Shown one piece after another: positions 34,852-44,197 of a stretch of 64,000 bases of DNA. Source of the DNA: Martelella sp. AD-3. GTDB lineage: Bacteria > Pseudomonadota > Alphaproteobacteria > Rhizobiales > Rhizobiaceae. The translations under genes and the position numbers were made by a program. The stretch lies in contig NZ_CP014275.1 in assembly GCF_001578105.1 (NCBI RefSeq), forward strand, positions 1,364,001 through 1,428,000, in the 5' to 3' direction. The notes under the pieces were generated by a model, which was not told the DNA's origin, searched no databases, and saw only the letters and a list, made by a program, of their open reading frames with translations. The number at the start of each line of letters is the position of its first letter. The stretch's first letter is position 1.

Positions 34852-34956
34852 ATGCGCCGGGCCGACCGTTTGTTTCAGATCATCCAGATATTGCGACGTT
34901 CGGAGCGGGTGGTGACGGCGGCTGCGATCGCCGAAGAACTGGAAGTCTCCAGACGA
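34852..34956 (+). pseudogene. N-terminal fragment of a YafY/WYL-type HTH regulator
   Basis: MRRADRLFQIIQILRRSERV followed by VTAAAIAEELEVSRR is the typical start of DeoR-like WYL-domain regulators. The sequence leaves the family at about 34956 and stops soon after. Divergent pairing with the VOC gene suggests it once regulated that gene. Confidence 0.75.
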
Positions 34957-35054
34957 CGACATGTCCCGTGAAACGGCGGGCCTCCAACATAACGTCGCCT
35001 TAAAGGCATGCCGGCTTTCGGGCACTTCAGGGGACGCTCTCTACGTCCGGCATG

Positions 35055-35101
35055 GGGGCGCTTTCTTGACCGGCAACAAGGGGGCCGTGAGGAGACGGTC
35101 G
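35055..35101 (+). repeat. Direct repeat, upstream copy
   Basis: A stretch of about 47 bases beginning GGGGGCGCTTTC recurs at 36435-36480 in the same orientation, with about 7 differences and one base of length difference. The two copies flank the orphan gene at 35304-36263. Confidence 0.6.
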
Positions 35102-35303
35102 GCTCGCGTGCTCCGATCGCGTTTAGCTGACATTCGTCGACTCCGGATGCGCGGGCGTTTCCTGTCCTTTGCCGCCGTCTACGAAAATCGCAACGAATGT
35201 CGGCTGTGAGCCCATCTTGCATGAAGCTGCAATTGCAGCGATTGTCTTCTTCAAGAAATTCCTCGTGACTCAGATATGTATTGTTAAAAGGTGCCAAGTA
35301 CCA

Positions 35304-36263
35304 ATGGTTGAAACAGCCGCGACAGAGCATTCCGGCAAACTCGAGGTAAAAATTCCAGAGGAGACCCATACAGCCGGCTCGCCAAGCGTGGTTCGAGTTG
35401 TGGTGCACAATCCTTTTCCTGTTGATGTGGAAATTCTCGAGATCTTGGCGCCACAATCCTCACTTGTTCGCAGGGTAATGAATGGGAGCGGAAAACCGCC
35501 TCAGAAACAGTCTGAAGCAGATAGTTCAGCTTTTGTAGATGATACCCCTGTTAAAAGGACAAAGAAGGAGGGCTATATCGCCGAGAGTTTGATATCTGGC
35601 CTCCTTGTTTCATCTGTGAGCGTTGCTGGGTTGGGGGTAAGCGCCAGCTTCTTTGACAAACCTCGAAGGTTTATGCTGAGTGCAGAGCCCGGCTCGGACA
35701 CAAGAATTGAAAGGGACTTGTCAGACTTTGATGAGGTGTCAATCTCTGCATCAGAAAACGCAAAGCTTACCATCGCTTCCTCCACACCTGACGATTCCCC
35801 TGATGAGCCAGAAACGCATCTGATTCGACCACACTGCGACAAGGTCGCCTATTTCTCAATTATGTCAAATGGGTGGTTATTCTTTACTCCACAGCGAATA
35901 AATCTGAGTACAGAAATTCGATACATAATTGGCGGTGAAGAAAGGACCCAAGTTGTAACGTCATACTTCGATATGAAACCACCTTTGGCATCAATGATTA
36001 CAGGATCGATTTTTGGTGGAATTCTTGGCTCAATCGCGCGCGTATTACAAAACGGATCAGCATTTGAAGTTCAGTCGGCAATAGTTTCAGCTGGCGCATC
36101 TGTGATTATGAGCCTCATTGCGGCAATCGCTTTATCAAGAAAATCCGGCACACAAGGGTTCATTACTGTTGAGGACTTCTTCGGAGCATTCGTAATAGGA
36201 TCGTTGATTGGCTATGGTGGGTCAGAGTACTTTGACAGAGCGATCTTGCCTCAAGATGGCTGA
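35304..36263 (+). CDS. AT-rich orphan membrane protein, unknown function
   Basis: Predicted 319-aa protein. The ATG at 35304 is used because an AAGGTG site precedes it; the frame is open further upstream in poorer context. The N-terminal 60 residues look like a beta-rich domain (VVRVVVHNPFPVDVEILEIL). A hydrophobic segment is at about 95-115 (SGLLVSSVSVAGLGVSAS), then a soluble domain, then three membrane segments at the C-terminus (MITGSIFGGILGSIA, IVSAGASVIMSLIAAIALS, FFGAFVIGSLIGYGG). Its base composition is clearly lower in GC than its neighbours, which points to transfer. No family is recognised. It is flanked by direct repeats. Confidence 0.65.
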   Translation: MVETAATEHSGKLEVKIPEETHTAGSPSVVRVVVHNPFPVDVEILEILAPQSSLVRRVMNGSGKPPQKQSEADSSAFVDDTPVKRTKKEGYIAESLISGLLVSSVSVAGLGVSASFFDKPRRFMLSAEPGSDTRIERDLSDFDEVSISASENAKLTIASSTPDDSPDEPETHLIRPHCDKVAYFSIMSNGWLFFTPQRINLSTEIRYIIGGEERTQVVTSYFDMKPPLASMITGSIFGGILGSIARVLQNGSAFEVQSAIVSAGASVIMSLIAAIALSRKSGTQGFITVEDFFGAFVIGSLIGYGGSEYFDRAILPQDG

Positions 36264-36753
36264 TTGGGTGGAGCTCCTTTCGATCCGCTCATCTGAACGG
36301 CAATAAAGTTTGCACAGCAGTCACTCGTGCAAGTCGCAATAAGCGTCTGCTTCCCACCCCTCTTGGACCTTTGCTGCGAGGCAGACGAACGGCGGCTTTC
36401 GGGATGAGGTCGCGAACAGCAGAATGACCGAAACGGGGGCGCTTTCCTGACCGGCAGAAAAGGGCCGAGAGGGGACTGTCTGGTTAAGAGTGAAGATCAG
36501 GCTATGCGGACATTTGCCGTCACTGGACGCTGTGGCGCTTTGCGGCCCATTGCCGTCATTCGTAGTGGATGAATCGAATGTCTGCAAATGGCTATGAGCA
36601 AAGCGAACCTCGGCCTTAGTACTCGACGTCACAGATTATGTTTCACGGCTATCAAGGATGGAATCATGTACGCGTTTTGGCTCTTCATTTATGCGAGAGA
36701 TTAATGACAATCACATCAATCTGGTGACGTAAATCTTGCGGCATAGCTTCGAT
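36264..36753. other. Intergenic stretch with second direct-repeat copy
   Basis: About 490 bases between the orphan gene and IS21. It contains the downstream copy of the direct repeat (36435-36480). I see no gene; several short frames lack ribosome sites. Confidence 0.5.
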
Positions 36754-36865
36754 TGTTGATTTGCGCTGAGAACTGACCCGGGATTGCGGGAAATTATCAC
36801 TGAGATTTGACCCATGTTTCAATCACCCCTCGCGAGGTTCAAGCGGGGGTTCTGGAGTGATCGAC

Positions 36866-38392
36866 ATGGCGTTATTGAGCGTAATTCGGCGCTGGCATTT
36901 TCGAGAGCATTTATCGATCCGGGAGATTTGTCGCAGGACCGGCCTATCCCGGAATACCGTCCGGAAATATCTGCGACTTGACGGCGTTGAACCGAAGTTC
37001 AAAGTCCCGGAGCGGCCGAGCAAGCTTGATCCGTATGCGGATCGGCTGTCGGCCTGGCTGAAGACGGAGTCAAAGAAGGGCCGCAAGCAAAAGCGCACCT
37101 TGAAGCAACTCCATGCCGACCTGATGAGCCTCGGCTATGAGGGTTCCTATTGCCGTGTTGCAGCCTTTGCCCGGGAATGGAAGGCGGACCGGCAAAGGGA
37201 ATTCCAGACGACAGGGCGCGGAACGTTCGTGCCTCTGGCATTTGAGCCGGGCGAAGCCTTCCAGTTCGACTGGTCTGAAGATTGGGCCATCATCGACAAT
37301 GAGCGCACCAAGCTGCAGGTAGCGCATACCAAGCTGAGTTATAGCCGCGCCTTTATCGTCCGGGCCTACCTCCTGCAGACGCACGAGATGCTGTTCGACG
37401 CCCACAATCATGCATTCCGCGTCTTCGGCGGCATTCCAGGACGTGGGATCTACGACAATATGCGCACGGCGATCGACAAGGTCGGCCGTGGCAAGGATCG
37501 CGACGTCAACGTCCGTTTCCTGGCGATGGCCAGCCACTATGTGTTTGAGCCCGAGTTCTGCAATCCTGCATCCGGCTGGGAGAAGGGACAGGTCGAGAAG
37601 AATGTGCAGGATGCACGCCATCGATTCTTCCAACCCATACCCCGCTTCCCGTCATTGGAAGCCCTGAACGATTGGCTTGAGCTTCGCTGCAAGGAGTTCT
37701 GGACCAAGACCCCGCATGGTCAGATGCGCGGCACCATCGCCGACATCTGGGCTGAGGAGGCTCAGGTATTGATGCCTCTCTCCCGGCCATTCGACGGGTT
37801 TGTCGAATATACGAAACGGGTCACACCGACCTGCCTCGTGCATCTGGAACGCAATCGCTACAGCGTCCCGGCATCCTTCGCCAACCGGCCGGTGAGCATG
37901 CGGGTTTACCCGGAACGTGTTGTGATCGCTGCAGAAGGTCAGATCGTTTGCGAGCATCGCCGCGTCATCGATCGATCCCATGACCGGCCGGGACAGACGA
38001 TTTACGACTGGCGGCATTATCTGGCGGTGGTGCAACGCAAGCCAGGTGCCCTGCGCAATGGCGCGCCATTCGCCGAACTCCCCGGTGCATTCCGATCCTT
38101 ACAGCAATACCTGCTCAAGAGGCCGGGTGGTGATCGTGAGATGGTCGATATTCTGGCGCTGGTCCTTCAGCACGATGAACAAGCGGTGCTCTCGGCCGTG
38201 GACCTGGCGCTGAAGTCAGGCGTTCCGACCAAGACGCATGTACTGAACCTGCTGCATCGCCTCGTCGACGGTAAACCCTGTACGCCCCTCACCATTGATG
38301 CACCACAAGCCCTGACGCTCACCAATGAGCCCAAGGCCAATGTTGAACGATACGACACCCTGAGAAAGACGGAGGCTCGCCATGCGCCATAA
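36866..38392 (+). CDS. istA: IS21 transposase IstA
   Basis: DDE transposase of 508 aa. The ATG at 36866 is placed correctly behind GGAG; a GTG three codons upstream is too close. The N-terminus has a helix-turn-helix ([20 protein letters not shown]). Catalytic residues lie in [20 protein letters not shown] and EKGQVEKNV. It overlaps istB by 11 bases. Apparently intact. Confidence 0.92.
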   Translation: MALLSVIRRWHFREHLSIREICRRTGLSRNTVRKYLRLDGVEPKFKVPERPSKLDPYADRLSAWLKTESKKGRKQKRTLKQLHADLMSLGYEGSYCRVAAFAREWKADRQREFQTTGRGTFVPLAFEPGEAFQFDWSEDWAIIDNERTKLQVAHTKLSYSRAFIVRAYLLQTHEMLFDAHNHAFRVFGGIPGRGIYDNMRTAIDKVGRGKDRDVNVRFLAMASHYVFEPEFCNPASGWEKGQVEKNVQDARHRFFQPIPRFPSLEALNDWLELRCKEFWTKTPHGQMRGTIADIWAEEAQVLMPLSRPFDGFVEYTKRVTPTCLVHLERNRYSVPASFANRPVSMRVYPERVVIAAEGQIVCEHRRVIDRSHDRPGQTIYDWRHYLAVVQRKPGALRNGAPFAELPGAFRSLQQYLLKRPGGDREMVDILALVLQHDEQAVLSAVDLALKSGVPTKTHVLNLLHRLVDGKPCTPLTIDAPQALTLTNEPKANVERYDTLRKTEARHAP

Positions 38393-39182
38393 CCCCGCAA
38401 GCGGCGCGATCGTCATCATGCTGCGTCAATTGAAGATGCATGGCATGGCCCAAGCCGTCGGCGAGCTCACCGAACAAGGATCGCCGGCATTCGAAGCGGC
38501 AATCCCCGTCCTGTCACAACTCCTCAAGGCCGAAACCGCCGAGAGGGAAGTCCGTTCGACTGCCTATCAGCTCAAGACCGCACGCTTTCCAGCCTACCGT
38601 GATCTGAACGGCTTCGACTTTGCCAGCAGTGAGGTCAACGAAGCGCTTGTGCGCCAGCTCCATCGCTGCGAGTTCCTCGACGCCGCCAACAATATCGTTC
38701 TGGTCGGCGGTCCCGGTACAGGTAAAACGCACATTGCCACCGCGATCGGCGTTCAGGCCATTGAGCATCACCACAAGCGGGTTCGGTTCTTCTCAACAGT
38801 CGAACTGGTCAACGCGCTGGAACAGGAGAAGGCCCAAGGCCGCCCGGGTCAGATCGCCAATCGCCTGGCTCATTCCGATCTCGTCATTCTGGATGAACTG
38901 GGATATCTGCCGTTTAGTGCCTCAGGTGGCGCACTGCTCTTCCATTTGCTGAGCAAACTCTACGAGCACACCAGCGTAATCATCACCACCAACCTCAGCT
39001 TCAGTGAATGGGCCAGCGTGTTCGGCGATGCCAAGATGACCACCGCGCTGCTCGACCGCCTTACCCACCACTGCCATATCCTCGAGACCGGAAACGACAG
39101 CTTTCGCTTCAAGAACAGCTCAGCTCATGAAACCAAAACAACAAAGGAGAGACGGAGGAACTTGACCACGACAACCGAATAG
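38382..39182 (+). CDS. istB: IS21 helper ATPase IstB
   Basis: AAA+ protein of 266 aa with Walker [10 protein letters not shown], Walker [15 protein letters not shown] and the DnaA/DnaC-like downstream block [19 protein letters not shown]. It assembles at target DNA and stimulates IstA. Apparently intact. Confidence 0.93.
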   Translation: MRHNPASGAIVIMLRQLKMHGMAQAVGELTEQGSPAFEAAIPVLSQLLKAETAEREVRSTAYQLKTARFPAYRDLNGFDFASSEVNEALVRQLHRCEFLDAANNIVLVGGPGTGKTHIATAIGVQAIEHHHKRVRFFSTVELVNALEQEKAQGRPGQIANRLAHSDLVILDELGYLPFSASGGALLFHLLSKLYEHTSVIITTNLSFSEWASVFGDAKMTTALLDRLTHHCHILETGNDSFRFKNSSAHETKTTKERRRNLTTTTE

Positions 39183-39249
39183 AACGTTATATAAAGGCGG
39201 GTCAATTCTCGGCGCAAATCCCGGGTCAGTTCTCAGCGCAAATCAACAC

Positions 39250-39512
39250 AACGTCTTCGTCGAGCGGCTCTGGCGGTCGATCAAATACGAGGAGGTCTAC
39301 CTCCACGCCTACAAGACCGTGTCCGAGGCCCGCGCTGGCATCGGCCGCTATCTGACCTTCTACAACATCCGACGCCCGCATTCGTCCCTTGACCGGCAGA
39401 CCCCGGATCAGGCTACTTCAACGCGCTGAAACCAATGAACGTGCCACAGCATAAGCGAGGCGGAAATCCACTTAGCAAAACGCCCGAAACTGTTCAGATA
39501 AACCGAGCCACC
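39250..39512 (+). pseudogene. 3' end of an IS3-family element
   Basis: The codons from 39251 read NVFVERLWRSIKYEEVYLHA and continue to FYNIRRPHSSLDRQTPDQAT, the end of an IS3-family OrfB, stopping near 39429. The following 80 bases end with ACCGAGCCACCTCT, which looks like an IS3 right terminus. The 5' part was removed at the IS21 junction. Confidence 0.75.
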
Positions 39513-39552
39513 TCTATTATGCATTTCCGGTCCTGGATGGAGTGCTTTGACC

Positions 39553-39886
39553 ATGTCAAATACCGCCTCCGACATAACCCGACTACGGGCCGCGCTTGCG
39601 GCTTCGCAGGCCCGCGCCGAGGCCGCCGAGAGCGAGCTGACGCAGGTCCGGGCGGTGGTCTCGACCGAGCAGGCCATGATCAAGCATCTGAAGCCGGAGA
39701 TCACCGAACTCCGACGGGAACACTATGGCCACAGCTCGGAGCGTCGCGTCCGGCTGATCGACCAGATGGAGCTGCAGCTCGAAGAACTCGAAGCCGCTGC
39801 GACCGAAGACGCGATCGACGCTCTGAACATGGCGAAGACTAAGGCCGTGGCCAGTTTTGGGCGCCGCCGTCCGGCGCGCAAGCCAT
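39553..39886 (+). pseudogene. IS66 TnpC-type transposase, N-terminal fragment
   Basis: Starting at the ATG at 39553 the product has the IS66 transposase coiled-coil start (ASQARAEAAESELTQVRAVV), then LRREHYGHSSERRVRLIDQM. It ends at about RRPARKPL, exactly where the sensor-kinase gene on the other strand terminates. More than 400 codons are missing. Confidence 0.78.
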
Positions 39887-39888
39887 TG

Positions 39889-42348
39889 CTATTCCGTTGT
39901 AACAAGCTGAAACCAGTTGTCGAGAAAGCGCCCACGTTTGATGGTGTCAAGAAAGACGAGCAACTCTGGCCCCAGAGTTATTCTTTGCTCGCTTCCAGGC
40001 GCAGCAGCACGGACAGTAAGCCCAAGAACGTCGTTGGCAAAGACCGTGCGTCCCTCCGCTGATAACATCGCTGCGGCGACGAAGGCAGCAAGCGGATGAG
40101 TGGACTTGTCTGGGACGAAGATTGTCCAGGGAACCGATAATAGGTAGTCCTGAGGTTCTATATAGTCGATCGGCGCTCCATCTACCTGTGCAGAGATGAC
40201 ACTGGAGAGGGGAATATTGTATCCGAGATCGATTTCGCCGGCGGCAAGCGCTGTGAGCAGCTCGGTGCCGGTTTCGAATATCCGTGCCTGTACGCTTCCG
40301 AAATCACGCGCCAGCCGCCAGGACAGAGCTGAGCGAAGCGAATCTTGTGTGGCGAGAAGGTAGGAGATGCTGTCGATCCCAACGTTGACGATACCAATTC
40401 GTTGGTAATAGGGGCTTGGTGACTGCTCCAGGGCGCGTGCGAGTGCCAGTCTTGTCGTCGGCAGGTCACCTGTTGTCATGGTATCCTCTTTGCGGATGAC
40501 GAAGACGGCGGGATCGGAATGCATTTCAAAGAGTTCGTTGCGCCAGTGCGGTGGGCGCCCGTCCGGTCCCGCCGAGGCTATAAAGTCGACCAGTGGCCTG
40601 ACGAAGCCATTGTTGCTCAGCGAGACGGCAATATCCGGCACAGGAAGAAGCACGATATCAGCGGAACCGAAGGTCGGTGTTCTGACCAAAGCGGCAATCT
40701 GCGGCGGGCGGAGCGAGGAGTAGTTGATGGCCAGTGAGGGAAAGCGCCCGGCAATCCAGTCCAGTAGGGGACGCATATTGTCGCGCGGCAATGTGCTTAC
40801 GATCGTGAGGTCCGGCTCCGGCTGCTGCGCATTCAGGTCTGCCGGAGGCAAGAGCGCTGCCAGGCTCAGGAACGCGAATGCCGGCAACTTGATCCAGCCC
40901 GCCCGAAACCAGGGCTTGCGGGGCGTCTTGTCTGCGCCGGAGGCATTTGGGATTGGAAGGCGGACCTCCACCCGCAATCCGCCGCCGTCAGCTTCGTCGA
41001 GTTCGATTGTTCCGTGCGCCGCGCTGATAACCTCACGGGCGATGGCGAGGCCGAGTCCTGAGCCGGGCCTGTCCATCCGGTCCCGCACATAGCGCTCGAA
41101 AACGGCTTCCCTGCGGTCGAGCGCGATACCGGGCCCTTTGTCGCAAACTGTGAGCACGGCCTCGCTGCTCTGTGTCGTGACCGTCACCCGTGTCGGGCCT
41201 GGTGCATGCAGAAAGGCATTTTCGATCAGGTTGCGGATCATTTCGATCATTCCGACCGGATCGGCATCGATGAGTACCTGTTGGTCCGGGCGCGAGAACT
41301 CAACCTCACGGAGACCTTCTGCGAACTCGCCATTGCTCCCGATGCGGTTCAGTGCTTCTTCGACATAGTCGGATAGGTCGCCGGTCTCCGCCTCCCTCAT
41401 CTTGAGTTTATGCAAAAGCGTTGCGTCAGTGAGCCATCGGTTTGCCAGAGTGCTGGCGGTGGCGGCGTTGCGATGAATCCTTGCGACCCTGTCGCGCATG
41501 ATCTCAGCATCAGTTTCGTCGAGCGCAACCTCCGCCTGCGCGCGCAGCGCTGCAAGTGGCGTGCGAAGCTGATGGGCGGCATCAGCCGTGACGCGCCTCA
41601 ACCCCTCCAGCGTCGAGGCGAGCTGGGCCATGAAATCATTGAGTGCGACGACGAGCGTTTCGATTTCCCTGGGGACGTCCCGTGAAATCGGGCTGAGGTC
41701 GGAGCGGGCTCGGTTGCGCAGGACCCTCGCCACCGAGCGTAGAGGCCGGAACGCAAGGCGGATGCCGCCCCACATAAGGAGAAAGGCGGCGACAGCGACG
41801 GCCGCCGCTGGAACGAGCGAGTCGACGATAAGATGGCTGGTCAGTGCGTTGCGTGATTCCCGCGTTTCGGCGACCAGCACGTCAATCCATCCCGCATCTC
41901 CGGTTGTCGCGTCGGTTCTGTAACGCGCTACTGCCGCGATGCGCACCGGCTCGCCGTCCATCGTTCCGTCCGAAAGCCTGAGGGAGGGGGTCTGCGGCGT
42001 CTCGATATCGAGGCCCAGAACCGGAGAGCCGGTGACGACCGACCCGTTCGGCGCCACGACCCGATAGAATATTCTGTTCATCTGGGTCGTTCCCAGGATG
42101 GCGAAGGCCGAATAGGGGATATCGACGATGACGTTGCCGTTCTCATAGGCGGCGGTATCAGCAATGGCCAGGGCCGCCGCTCCCAGCACGCGGTCGAAAG
42201 CTTCATCAGCGGCGCGGTAGGCATTGCTGTAGGCGGTGTTGTAGAGCAGGGCCCCGGCGAGAAGAAACACGAACCCGGCGCTTGCAATCACCGCTTTTTC
42301 GATCGAAAGGCGCGCCAGCCGCTGCCGGATTGAAAGGCGGTCGGTCAT
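39889..42348 (-). CDS. Histidine kinase fused to a C-terminal solute-binding domain
   Basis: Predicted 819-aa protein; the ATG at 42348 is chosen 34 bases after the regulator gene. Residues 1-470 form a TctE-like kinase: spans at about 18-37 and 178-198, a periplasmic sensor between, HAMP-like RPLRSVARVLRNRAR, His259 in DAAHQLRTPLAAL, N box NLIENAFLHAP, G boxes DKGPGIAL and GSGLGLA. After a short linker, residues about 486-507 form a third span or uncleaved signal (PAFAFLSLAALLPPADLNA). Residues 510-819 then resemble an FbpA/AfuA-type periplasmic binding protein (LTIVSTLPRDNMRPLLDWI). The frame is continuous, with no sign of a sequencing join. The IS66 remnant abuts its stop codon. Confidence 0.8.
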   Translation of the reverse strand: MTDRLSIRQRLARLSIEKAVIASAGFVFLLAGALLYNTAYSNAYRAADEAFDRVLGAAALAIADTAAYENGNVIVDIPYSAFAILGTTQMNRIFYRVVAPNGSVVTGSPVLGLDIETPQTPSLRLSDGTMDGEPVRIAAVARYRTDATTGDAGWIDVLVAETRESRNALTSHLIVDSLVPAAAVAVAAFLLMWGGIRLAFRPLRSVARVLRNRARSDLSPISRDVPREIETLVVALNDFMAQLASTLEGLRRVTADAAHQLRTPLAALRAQAEVALDETDAEIMRDRVARIHRNAATASTLANRWLTDATLLHKLKMREAETGDLSDYVEEALNRIGSNGEFAEGLREVEFSRPDQQVLIDADPVGMIEMIRNLIENAFLHAPGPTRVTVTTQSSEAVLTVCDKGPGIALDRREAVFERYVRDRMDRPGSGLGLAIAREVISAAHGTIELDEADGGGLRVEVRLPIPNASGADKTPRKPWFRAGWIKLPAFAFLSLAALLPPADLNAQQPEPDLTIVSTLPRDNMRPLLDWIAGRFPSLAINYSSLRPPQIAALVRTPTFGSADIVLLPVPDIAVSLSNNGFVRPLVDFIASAGPDGRPPHWRNELFEMHSDPAVFVIRKEDTMTTGDLPTTRLALARALEQSPSPYYQRIGIVNVGIDSISYLLATQDSLRSALSWRLARDFGSVQARIFETGTELLTALAAGEIDLGYNIPLSSVISAQVDGAPIDYIEPQDYLLSVPWTIFVPDKSTHPLAAFVAAAMLSAEGRTVFANDVLGLTVRAAAPGSEQRITLGPELLVFLDTIKRGRFLDNWFQLVTTE

Positions 42349-42382
42349 TTCCTGCTCCGGTTTCTCCTCTTCGGCAGAAGTC

Positions 42383-43060
42383 TTAACGCTGGCTGCTTGT
42401 TTCCCGCAAGATGTAGCCGACTCCGCGCTGCGTGATGATCTCGACCTGGGCGCCCTGCAGTTTTTTTCGCAGACGAGAGACCAGCAGTTCCACCGCATTG
42501 GGCGTGCCCGCGTCATCATGGCCGAAAAGCCTGACTACGACATGCTCCTTGTTGACCGGCGTGCCGGGCGCTTTGGCCAGCGCCTCGAGCATATCGTATT
42601 CGCGGCGGCCGAGCTCGAGCGGCGCGCCGGCAAGGCTGGCCGCCCGGTTGTTCATGTCCAGTCTGAGATCGCCAAAAACGATTTCGCCGGTCGTTATGCC
42701 GCTGCTGCGGCGCGCAAGCGCGCGCACCCGCGCCGTCACCTCGCTGAGATCGCAGGGCTTGACGATGTAATCGTCGGCGCCAAGATCGAGCAGTCCCACC
42801 TTGTCGGCGATCTGGTTGCGGGCTGTCATGACCAGAACCGGCGTCCTGCTTCCGCCGTGACGGATTGCCGAAAGAACTTCAAAACCGTCGCGTTTCGGAA
42901 GGTTGATGTCGAGGATGACGACATCAAAGCCGTCACTCATGGCATAGTCCTCGCCGCGCTCGCCATCGCCGACATGTTCGACATCGTGCCCCTCGCGGCG
43001 CAGCTTTGTCGCAATGGCGTCGGCAAGGTCTTCCGAGTCTTCAACTAATAGTATTCGCAT
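42383..43060 (-). CDS. OmpR-family response regulator (TctD-like)
   Basis: Regulator of 225 aa. The receiver begins MRILLVEDSEDLADAIATKL, the phospho-acceptor Asp is in DVVILDINLPKRDGF and the Lys in DDYIVKPCDL. The C-terminal winged helix (LELGRREYDMLEALAK, ends TQRGVGYIL) is of OmpR/TctD type. It is followed by its kinase and is divergent from the PhnD-like gene at 43166, so the 105-base gap may hold regulated promoters. Confidence 0.92.
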   Translation of the reverse strand: MRILLVEDSEDLADAIATKLRREGHDVEHVGDGERGEDYAMSDGFDVVILDINLPKRDGFEVLSAIRHGGSRTPVLVMTARNQIADKVGLLDLGADDYIVKPCDLSEVTARVRALARRSSGITTGEIVFGDLRLDMNNRAASLAGAPLELGRREYDMLEALAKAPGTPVNKEHVVVRLFGHDDAGTPNAVELLVSRLRKKLQGAQVEIITQRGVGYILRETSSQR

Positions 43061-43165
43061 CTCTTCCCATGACAGGACTCTGACAGAAAATCCGCCTAGT
43101 CTCTTCTCCCAAGGGCCAAGGCGAAATCGCACGCGAGTTCTCCGGGCCCGGGAGGAGACTATACT

Positions 43166-44128
43166 TTGACGAACGCAGGAAGAACAGGCTTGCTGGCTTG
43201 CGCCATTGCCGTTTGCGCGTCGGCCGCCATGGCGGGCGCCGATGCCGAGCAATGCGCGAGGCCCTATCTGGCGGCGCCATACAGCGACTGCAACAATGAT
43301 CTCGTCGCCGACCTTCCCGCCGACCCGGCGCTGTGGAGGAACCCGCCGACGCTGGTTTGGGCCTATGCGCCGATCGAGGATCCGGCGGTTTACGCCGAGC
43401 TCTTCAAGCCTTTCACCAACCACCTGAGCCAGTGCCTCGAACGACAGATAGTCTACTATCCCGTCTTGACCGGTGCCGCCGAAATCGAGGCTCTGAAATC
43501 GGGGCGGCTGCATTTCGCCGGGTTCGCGACGGGATCGACGGTCACGGCCGTTCGCGAGGCCGGCGCCGTGCCTTTCGCGACCAAGGGAATAGGCGACGAG
43601 GTCCGGGGCTATCGTCTGATCTCCGTGGTGCGGAAGGGGTCTCCCTATCACAAGCTCAGTGATCTTGTTGGCGGGCGGGTGGCGCATTCCAGTCCGTTGT
43701 CCAATTCCGGAAACCTCGCGCCCAGGGCCCTGTTCCCCGAACAGGGGCTGCGACCCGACATCGACTATATACCGATCATGTCCGGCGGACATGATAAGTC
43801 CCTGCTTGGACTGGTCGCCGGCGATTACGACATGGCCGCCGTCGCGTCGGATGTCTACGAGCGCATGGCGGACAGGGGCATGATCGATCCCGAGAGCGTG
43901 CGGATCATTTATGAAAGCCCGCTCTTTCCGACATCCTCGTTTGTCTATGCGCATGATCTCGATCCGGAGCTGTCATCCGCCCTGGAACGCTGCTTTTTCG
44001 GCTTTCTGTTCCCGCCGGAGATGCAGGCGGAATTCAATGGCGACACCAATTTCATTCCGCTTTCCTTCAAGGACAGCTGGGCGACGGTGCGCGACGTCAT
44101 GGTCAGGGCAAACGCCATGGCGGAATAG
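43166..44128 (+). CDS. PhnD-like periplasmic phosphate/phosphonate-type binding protein
   Basis: Predicted 320-aa protein with a TTG start after GGGAGGAG. A signal peptide covers about residues 1-27 (GLLACAIAVCASAAMAGADA). The mature part matches the PhnD family: LTGAAEIEALKSGRLHFAGF, then VVRKGSPYHKLSDLVGGRVA and SGGHDKSLLGLVAGDYDMA. It lies between a two-component system and an iron/phosphonate-type ABC transporter that has its own binding protein at 47209, so it may be a second receptor or a ligand-presenting sensor protein. Confidence 0.82.
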   Translation: MTNAGRTGLLACAIAVCASAAMAGADAEQCARPYLAAPYSDCNNDLVADLPADPALWRNPPTLVWAYAPIEDPAVYAELFKPFTNHLSQCLERQIVYYPVLTGAAEIEALKSGRLHFAGFATGSTVTAVREAGAVPFATKGIGDEVRGYRLISVVRKGSPYHKLSDLVGGRVAHSSPLSNSGNLAPRALFPEQGLRPDIDYIPIMSGGHDKSLLGLVAGDYDMAAVASDVYERMADRGMIDPESVRIIYESPLFPTSSFVYAHDLDPELSSALERCFFGFLFPPEMQAEFNGDTNFIPLSFKDSWATVRDVMVRANAMAE

Positions 44129-44197
44129 AGCTTAGCCGAAGCGAAGGCGCCCGACGGCGCCGCTTACTCACACACGCAACAGCCGAGGTAAACTTCA

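Larger units (their letters stand above)
36754..39249 (+). mobile_element. IS21-family insertion sequence, complete
   Basis: The ends are inverted repeats beginning TGTTGATTTGCGCTGAGAAC at 36754 and matching in reverse at 39249, about 32 bp, with a second related repeat inside the right end (from about 39199). The length is 2496 bp, with istA and istB in the normal order. The flanks CTTCGAT and CAACGT do not match, so no target duplication is seen. The right flank is the inside of an IS3 orfB and the left flank is not. Confidence 0.9.

Noticed and set aside
43061..43954. Upstream extension of the response regulator frame on the minus strand
   Set aside because: The regulator starts cleanly at 43060 with MRILLVEDSE. 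The extension is antisense to the PhnD-like gene.
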